64,000 nt of DNA, from NCBI GenBank assembly GCA_023053575.1, contig JAKZAP010000007.1, positions 16,459,508-16,523,507 of the forward strand, given 5' to 3'. The notes beneath the pieces are model-generated. The model ran no database searches and was not told the DNA's origin. It saw only the letters and a list, made by a program, of their open reading frames with translations. The DNA comes from Branchinecta lynchi (lineage: Eukaryota; Arthropoda; Branchiopoda; Anostraca; Branchinectidae). The translations under genes were made by a program, and so were the position numbers. Of this stretch, positions 14,301-23,300 are shown one piece after another; position 1 is the stretch's first letter, and every line of letters begins with the position of its first letter.

Positions 14301-17300
14301 ACCACGGTCAAAAGGTTTTTTGCAGTTACCGTGGTATCTGGCAAGATACCGCGGTATCTGATATTCAGATACCATGGTAACTTCAAAAACGACTAATTGC
14401 AGATCCATGTACCGTGTTGTTCCCCTATTTCATTACTTAACTTGAATTTGAACACGTTCCTGTTAAGTGTCATGTACAACATGGTAGAAATGGGTTTCCG
14501 TGTCTTTTCAGGTGGCAACACCATACATAGTTACCGTGGCAACAGATAGCATGGTATCTGCAAAACACAACTAATAAAAAGACAGAATGTCTCGGGCGAA
14601 TCCTTAACTCTGGCATGTTTGCACTTTCTTGGTTCAGTCAATATCGATTCTGAAGGGGAACTTAAAGGTGGCGAAGTTTGCTACATTTCTCGGTACGATT
14701 CTCTCCTTGCGATTTTGATAACGAAGCATCACAAATGGGCTAACACTCTTATGAATGCGAAATCGATGCGTTTTGTCGTTCCGCTAATGGCACTCACTGG
14801 CTGAAGTGAAAGATATTTGTTGTTAAAGTCTTACCTATATAACGCAACCTACTTCCAGAATCACTCCATAAATTTCTAAACCCGGAGACCCGAATTTCGT
14901 ACGGTACATTCTAACCCCTTTAACGAAACCACGCTGATTTTCTCCCTTGCCGTATTTTGCTACCTTCGATGTGTATCACGCTGTCGACGGTTGTCTGCGA
15001 GAAATTTTTCATCAGAAACCCAGTTATTTAAACTGTTTCACTGTCTCGGAAAAGGCTTAAAACTGCCAAACCGTGGGTTATTTGTTGAGAGCACAGCCTA
15101 GTTTTAAAGTATTCAAATATTTTAAATTACTGTAAGTTGAAGAGTAAATATTGCGAGGGGTCCTTTAAGTGTATGTCCGACCCGAATCACAAATAGCCAC
15201 GCTTACAACAAGCCTAATAAATACCAATGCGATACCAATAACACTTCCGATACCGATGTATTAGGTTTTAGTTTGAACCGTACTTGGCAACTTTGTCATC
15301 TAAAAAATATTGCTTTGTCATTTCCGCCAACTCTCTTGTCGGCCTATTTGTGCGCGTAGCTTAAACCCACAAATAGGCCAAACAAAAAGCACCAATGCCA
15401 CTACGAACCGCCAAAAAAAATGAAGCACATTCCACATAGATGGCGCTTTATACAGGGGACTAATACCATGACAAATAAACCAGAATCAATGTCGGGGTCT
15501 CCACTGTCGGAGCCTCGAAGAAATACCAGGACCCACATGGCGGGGCCTCATGCTGAAAATAAAGAAAAACCACAGAAATCATTTTCTTTAGCCCCTCGGT
15601 GGCTCAATTGGTAGAGCGGTCGCCTTGTAAGCGGAGGGTCTTGGGTTCAAGTCTCGTATGGGGATCATTTTGTCTTTCAGTTCATTACTTGTAAAATTGA
15701 AGCACATCACAGGAATTTTTTTGCCCCTCCGAATTCCACAGCTCAGTTCAAAGTTCGTACCAAAATTGGGAAATACTCAAGCATATTCCAGTCAGCTTAT
15801 GCTTGACACAAGCCCACTCACTCTTTTAAGTTACCATCAATACCCATCCAACATTTCCCGCACGATGTTCTCCTAAACAGCAAAGCGTATCCAGCAAGGA
15901 CAGAAATAAAAACGAAAGGAGATGTTCAAAATACTTGTATTGGCGGACTTACTGCATGTGGGCATTTAAAACTCTCAGATATTAGTAACTAATTAACTTA
16001 CGACCGCCATTTTGAAAAGAGGAGTATATAAGAGAGAAAAAAACAAAAACAATCTGAATGACAAAATGTTTCAAAAAACGACACGGTAGATTATTCACCG
16101 ACGATTCATTAATGCGCATCTAAGAACTTTTAAAACGCAGTGTCGCCAAACTGCATCCATGTGGTGAGCAAAGGTTTTGTAACTTGTAACTAGCAACCTG
16201 AAGGAAATGAACGCATGTGCAGTTTCGTTGGTTTATATGACACTTTCGTGGAAAGAAAAGGTTGCAGCTATTACAGAACACAGAAAGTTGGTTGTAATCA
16301 ATATTTTCTCGGGGTATTCGAATTCGTTTAAAGGTATTTGATCGTGCAAAACGGATACGTCAGCTGAATTTTCCTAGAGCTATATTTCGACCCTTCTTGG
16401 CAAGGGTCCTCTTCAGGCTCAAAGCAGCTCAAGTTAGAAAAACGAACTTGTGGAAAAAACCCTGATATAAAAAACAAGAGCTACGAGCTCATATGACACT
16501 TGTTACGAGTAGGCTGTACAAGAAAGTAGATGAGAACGTCACAAAATACACCCACCACCCAAAAATGCGTTTCGGAAATAGATATAGGATATTTAGCTTC
16601 ACTCAGTTCTGAGCAGTTCCGGCATCGTCTCTAATTATCTGTAGCAAATGCGCATGACTGGTCAAACTTCCAAGTTTCAACCCAATAAATCCACTGGTTT
16701 GATCCCTACAATTGCCTCACGATTTCCGGTACTCCCTCCATCACTCCTTACCGTGCCCGAATCTGGTTCGGACTAAAGAATGGATCATCTAAAGCATCTT
16801 CCTTTATATCATCTATTAAGTTTCCCTCGAATCTGATCATTTTTGAAAAATTCCGGTACCCCCCTCCACCACCGTCGTCGGATCCGGTTCGGACCCTAAA
16901 ATATGTCATCTAGGGTTTAATTTAAAGTTTCAAGTTTAAGTTCAAGTTTCATTTAAATTGATGGCACTAGTTTGAACCCTATACGAGCCTCAAATTTTTC
17001 GGCAATCTCCCTCCAACTCTTCCCACTGTGGCCGAAGCGGACTTGGAAACATAAACGTCGTATATCTTAATCCCCACTTCCAGTCCATCAAGTGTTACTT
17101 AAATCGGAGCATAGCCTATCTACAAAAATCTGCCCCCCCCCCTACCTTGGCCGAATGCAGCTCGGATACCAAATAACACATCTAGGCCGCATAAACTCGG
17201 CACTGTCGAACTTGCATCCGGTTATGTCAACGACGTATCCAGGACCTGTGCTTGTTCTTCCCACCAAGTTTCATCACGATCCCTCCACTCTAAGCGTTTC

Positions 17301-20300
17301 TCAAAATTTCCGGTTCCCTCCTGCAACTCCCCCCAGCGTAATCGGATCCGGTCCGGATTTAAAGTGAGACGTCTGAGACACGAGGCCATCCTAAATATCA
17401 ACTTTCGTCAAGATCCAATCACCCGTTCGAAAGTAAAAAATTTTTTGGCATCCCCCTCCCTCCACCCCACCCTCCAAATAGTCGGATTCGGGGAACTGAC
17501 TATTTTCTATACAATCTGGTCTGGTCCCTGACATGCCTGCCAATTTTCATCATCCTAGCACATCAGGAAGCACCGAACTCGCGGGATCACTAGAAGTTCG
17601 GATCCCCTCCCCCACAACTCCCCCAAAGTGAGCGGATCCGTTCCGGTTATGTCAGTCATCGATCTAGGACTTTGCTCGTTCTTTCCACCAAGTTTCATCC
17701 GCATCTCTCCACTCTAAGCGTTTTCCAAGATTTCCGGTTTCCCCCACCAACTCCCACCAATGTCACCGGATCCGGTCTGGATTTAAGATGGAACGTCTGA
17801 GAAACGAGGTCCTTCCTTATATCAAGTTTCATTAAGGTCCCATCAGCCGTTCGTAAGCTAAAAATATCTAATTTTTCCTAGTTTTTCCGGATTCCCCCTC
17901 CCTCCACTCCCCTCCAGATGGTCGGATCGGGGAAGCGACTATTTCTCATTTAATCTGGTCCGGTCCCTGATACGCCTGCCAAGTTTCATCGTCCTAGCTT
18001 ATCTGGAAGTGCCCGAACTAGCAAAACCGGAACAGACCGACCGACCGACGGACGGACAGAAATTGCGATCGCTATATGGAACTTGGCCGAAGGGCAAGTG
18101 CCACAAAAACATAATAGAACTACCTGTGGGACTTTAGTTAACATACCTCCATCACAGTTGAAATCGGAATAACAAGCTCGACGTAAAAAAAAATAAACCT
18201 CGCTGTGCTTGACAGTTTTCATAACCCACGGTTTTTCCACAAGTTCATTTTTCCAACTTGAGCGGCTTTGAGCCTGAAGAGGACCCTTTTCCAAGAAGGG
18301 TCGAATTATGGCTCTAATAAAATTCAGCTGCCGTATCCGGCACTATCAAATATGACTCGCAGTCAGCTTGGGTTGAAGGAATATTTATCCTCGTATAAAG
18401 GGTAAGGCAGTTCTGAAAAGGGCCCTTAATATACACGGCCAGTTAAAACTATCTACTGATCAACGCTGAGAAGTTTTGAGGAAGGGCTGAGCTTCAATAA
18501 GTATACTTATTGTGACCTCCACCAAGGTCGAGACAGGATGAGTGAAATACGCGAACAGCTGATGAACTCAGGGGTATGCTATGGCAAATACTATACGCCA
18601 ATACTACGCCAGCGAACCTCGGGAAGAACGAGAAACGTCACCCTAACAGTGATTCATTTCCTATGTGATTCAGTGATTCTTATCCCATTTCAAAGTCTTC
18701 TTTTTTTCTCTCCTTCTTTTTTTTTTTGGTTTGTTTGGTTTGTTTCCCTTACGACTATGTGAATAAAGAATTAGCCCCGCCTTATGTTAGGCTTTATGGT
18801 GGGGCAATAAAGAGTTAATGGTCTTTTTTTTATTTTTCTTTATGAATAAACTGAAACTGAACTTAAACTGTGAACCAATCAATAGCGTTCGTTTCGGCGA
18901 TTCTTCATTGGCACAAAGAGTTAGTCATCACGAGCATTGAAGTTTTGCAGTTATAGCGATCAGGAAAAAGTTTTAATTACCATGGTAAAATCCGTGATAT
19001 TGATTCTCCGAAACTGATTCTTGCCAAGGTTGATCTCCTCAACTTGTGGATGTTCATTTAAAAGTCGAATCGCAACCATCCAATCCGAAAGAAGGTTTTT
19101 CTCCAAATTAACACTTTGCAGCTTTGGAACATTCTTCAGAATTCCAGTCACCAGAAACTGAAGTAAATTACCACCGAGGTCCACACTTTCTAGTATAGGA
19201 AGATCGACGAAGGCATGCTGATCGATACTGCTGACACCACAGTCACGCAAGCTGAGTTTGCTTAAGCCTGCGAAATTCTGGAAACTGTTTGTTTGAAGCT
19301 CATCCAGTTTATTTCCATCAAGGAAAACATGCCGTAACAATTTTGCCTCTTTTAAGGACTCGGAGAACATGTCCAGCTCACGGATGTTGTTGTGACTCAT
19401 ATCCAAAATTGCTAGGTTGGGAAACTGTTCCAGGGCACGCGAGGTAACGATCTCAACTTCATTATGCGAAATATTGAGTTGGAATAATTTCCACATTTTG
19501 CTATTCGACAACGGAGGGATTATGGAAATATCCGAGTAGGTGATGGTCAATTCCTTCAAATTGGTACTGCTACCGAACGCTCCTTCGTCCAACTTTTTAA
19601 GTAGGGATGTTTCAAGTTTGAATATCTCCGCCTTTTTCAGGCTTACTGTGTTTGGAAGTACATCAACAGGCGTATTTTCGATGGAAATTAGCTTCAGACC
19701 AGTGGCGGAGGTAAAGGCTTTTTCGGATAGATACATCAGCTTATTCTCTCGAATAAAAATCTCTTCAAGGTCGAACTCAAGTCCACTGAAGGCGTCGTCG
19801 ACTACAGCGTCGATGTCATTTCCCCACAAAAGCAGTTTCCGCATTCGCAATGATCCGAAAAAGTTTCCTAAAAGAAGGAGTTGATAATTTCATCCGTTTG
19901 ACAAAATTCAATGGTGACAGAGCAGTAGTTTCCGGCAAAAGGACACTGATGGATTGACTGATTGTCTAAATATTAAAGTGGTTAACCCAGAGTACGGAGT
20001 AAATGTAAAGAAAAGAAGAAACACGTAAGTAAGAGACACCATAACGATACTGTTGTTGAATTAAATTATAAACTGGTTAAATCTTTGTTGTTGTTATACA
20101 TACGATGTTAGTGTATTGACGTTTGATTTTTGATAATACCGGTCCAAATCCGGTCCAGGTCTTTCAGTGATTTTCCTAGAACTTGAGCTTGTTCTTCCCA
20201 CCAAGTTTCGTCCTGATCACTGCCCTTTAAGCGTGTCACAAGTTTCCGGTTCTCCCCTCCAGCCCCCAACCACATTCATAAGATACGGTCTGGATTTGAA

Positions 20301-23300
20301 ATGGGACATCTGAGACACTAAGTGGTTCTAAATATCGAGTTGCATGAAGATTTGATCAACCGTTCCAACGTTATACATACCTCAATATTCTGGATTCACC
20401 CTCCCTCCACTCCCACCCCCCCATCGTTGTCGGATCGGGAAGTGACAATTTCTGAATTAGTTTGGTTGGGTCCCTGATACGCCTGCGATGGTTCATCCTC
20501 CTACTACCCCAGGAAGTACCTTAACTCCAGAACAGTAGACCGACAGACCAAAAAGTGATCGGTATATGGCACTTGAGCGAAGCAACAAGTGTCATAAAAA
20601 CTCGTAAATTTCCTGCGTATATTTGATTTCTGAAGGTTTTGTGTGTGAGTTCGTTTATACACTGTAAATAGTTTCTCCGAGTAAGGATTAAAGTTAATTG
20701 CAGTATTTGCTACTGGGAATAACCTTATCTCTACTGAGATAAGATTAATCCAAATTAGAGATAATATTATCTTTTCAGAGACAATATTAATGTCAGTAGC
20801 AGATACTGCAAGATTTTTTTTTACAGTGTAGGACAGTTAAGTTTTGAAATTAATTCGAATAAATAAATAAATGACACGGCAATAAGAGAAACAGAATATA
20901 AGCACTATATTTTTCCCTATACTGCACTTCATCATGAAGTTGAAAAAAATACCTTTGAAGACGAACTAATCGTGCCGACGAAGAATCACCGCGTGCCGAG
21001 CGAAGAACCAGACACGTCACCACAACAGACGTTGTTGATTGGTTTATATACGACTTGAGTCAATTTTGAGCAATCGTTTGGGTGACGTGTCTTGTTCTTC
21101 CCTAGGATCACCTGCGTGTTAAGGACAGAGTATCCCAAGCTTTCCATGCGGAAATGATGACAGTGCCGAAAATCCTGACAGGAATTCCAGTCTGCGGCTG
21201 CCCGATCCTGATCGCCCGTCCGGATTATTACGACAGGAATAGTATGTCCTTCAAACAAGGTGGCTGCGTCCGGACTTACCAAACAGCTCCGGGATATAGT
21301 TTTGCTCCAAGATCAATTCATTTACAAGCGGCAGACGTCTTGATATTACTGAGAAAATCAGACGAAGTTCTGCACTGTTGCTGTTCCGACAGCTGAAAAA
21401 AAAAGACACTTCAGCAATATCGCGTGGACTTTATAGCGGGGCCTAGGCTGGCAATCGTAGGACAACCTAACGTGTCGTATGCGCACGCTCGCTTATGCAG
21501 ATGCCCTCGTTCATCTCCTACTTGGACTTCTAATGAGCCGGTTTTCAGAGCAAGTCGCAGCAGTTTTAGGTACAGGGGCTTCCCGAGGGGGGGGGGGGGG
21601 GGGCCTGTTCACTCCGCATCGATTTCACCGCATTCGGTCCGTCCCTTCGTAAATTCGGTGATTTAACCTGTTTATTTGGTATCTCGTTAGCGAATTCGGT
21701 AATTAACCGGACTTTTCTCAAGTCCGCATCTGTTCTGTCGCATTCGATCAATCAAGTTCAATGGGTTTAATACCATTTCATAATGCTGAAAAAAAAGAAG
21801 ACAATATAGCAATCTAGCGTGGACTTTATAGCGGGGCCTACGCTGGCAATCGTAGGACAACCTAACGTGTCGTATACGCACGCTCGCTTATGTAGATGCC
21901 CTAGTTCACCTCCCTCTTGGACTTCTAATGAGCCGGCTTTCAGAGCAAGTCGCAGCGAGGGGGGGGGGGGGTGCAGCGCCCGCGATAGGTACCCCAAGAT
22001 TACATATCTTGGGACCGCAAAAAGGCCCTTTAATCATCAGTGTTTCCACAAAATTTCGCCTGCGGCGCATTTCACAGTCTTCAGTAGTTAGACAAAGGGT
22101 GCGTCATTTAGTAGGCGTTTGAGGCTTCGAATTATGGAGGGTTTGAAGCATGGTAAAAGCTAGAATTTGCATAGGAAGTTGCTAAATGCGCCAGAAAAAA
22201 GGATTAAAAAAAATTTGCCTGCGGCGCCTTAATTAATCCTGGCTACAGCCGTTAGCGACATTGTCGCTATGCAGCAAGGCCGTTTCTTGCGATTATTTCG
22301 TGTCATGTTGGCAAAACTGGAAAGGTCTTCGAAAGGATGATCTGGTGTCTGAGACGTCGCACTTTAAATCCGGGCCGGATCCGATGAGACTGAGGGGATT
22401 TTGAGGAGGGAACCGGAAATCTTGAGAAACGCTTAGAGTGGAGGGATCGGGATGCAACTTGGTGGGAAGAACAAGCGCAAGTCCTAGATACGTCATTGAC
22501 ATAACCGGACCGGATCCGGGCACTGTGGGGGAGTTGGGGGGGGGGGGGGTCCGTATTTCTAGCGATCCCGCCAGTTCGGCATACTTCCTGATGTCTAAGA
22601 CGATGAAACTTGTCAGATATGTCAGGGATCCGAACAGATTGACTTAAGAATAGTCGTTTCCTCGATCCGACAATCGTGGGGGGAGTGGAAGAATGGGGAG
22701 TCCGAAATCTAGTGGCATGCATCACTTTTGAACGGGTGATCGGATTTGAATGAAACTTGTAGGGTGGAAACAGCTATCACCTCAGAGGTTCAGTGTCAAG
22801 TCCGGGTGGGGTATGATACCTGTGGGGGTATGGGGGCGGGGGTCGGAAGACTTAAGAAACGCTTAAAGCAGAGGGATTGGGACGGAACTTAATGGAGAGA
22901 ACACGCATTAGGCCTAGCTACGAAATTGACGGAGTCAATTGTTTCGGGGTTCTGTGGGGGGGGGGAGTTAGAGGGGGTTTCCTGGAATTCCGGTGGTCGG
23001 GAGTTAGAATAGTTCCAGATGTACTAAGACAACAAAACTTTGCAGGCATATTAGTTACCCGATTTAAGAACCTCACACAACATACCCCCAGAAACCTCTG
23101 TTCCTAGATCCGAGCATTTTTGGTGGAGCGAGGGAAGGGAAATATGGAAATTTACTTTTGCAAACTGGGAACGAGTGGTCTGATTCGAGTGAAACTTAGT
23201 GGGTGATAGGAATCGATGACCTAGACGTGTAGAACATGTGTTGAACTATATGCGACCACGGTTGGGGGAAACGGATGGATCGAATGAGATGCAAGTTCGA

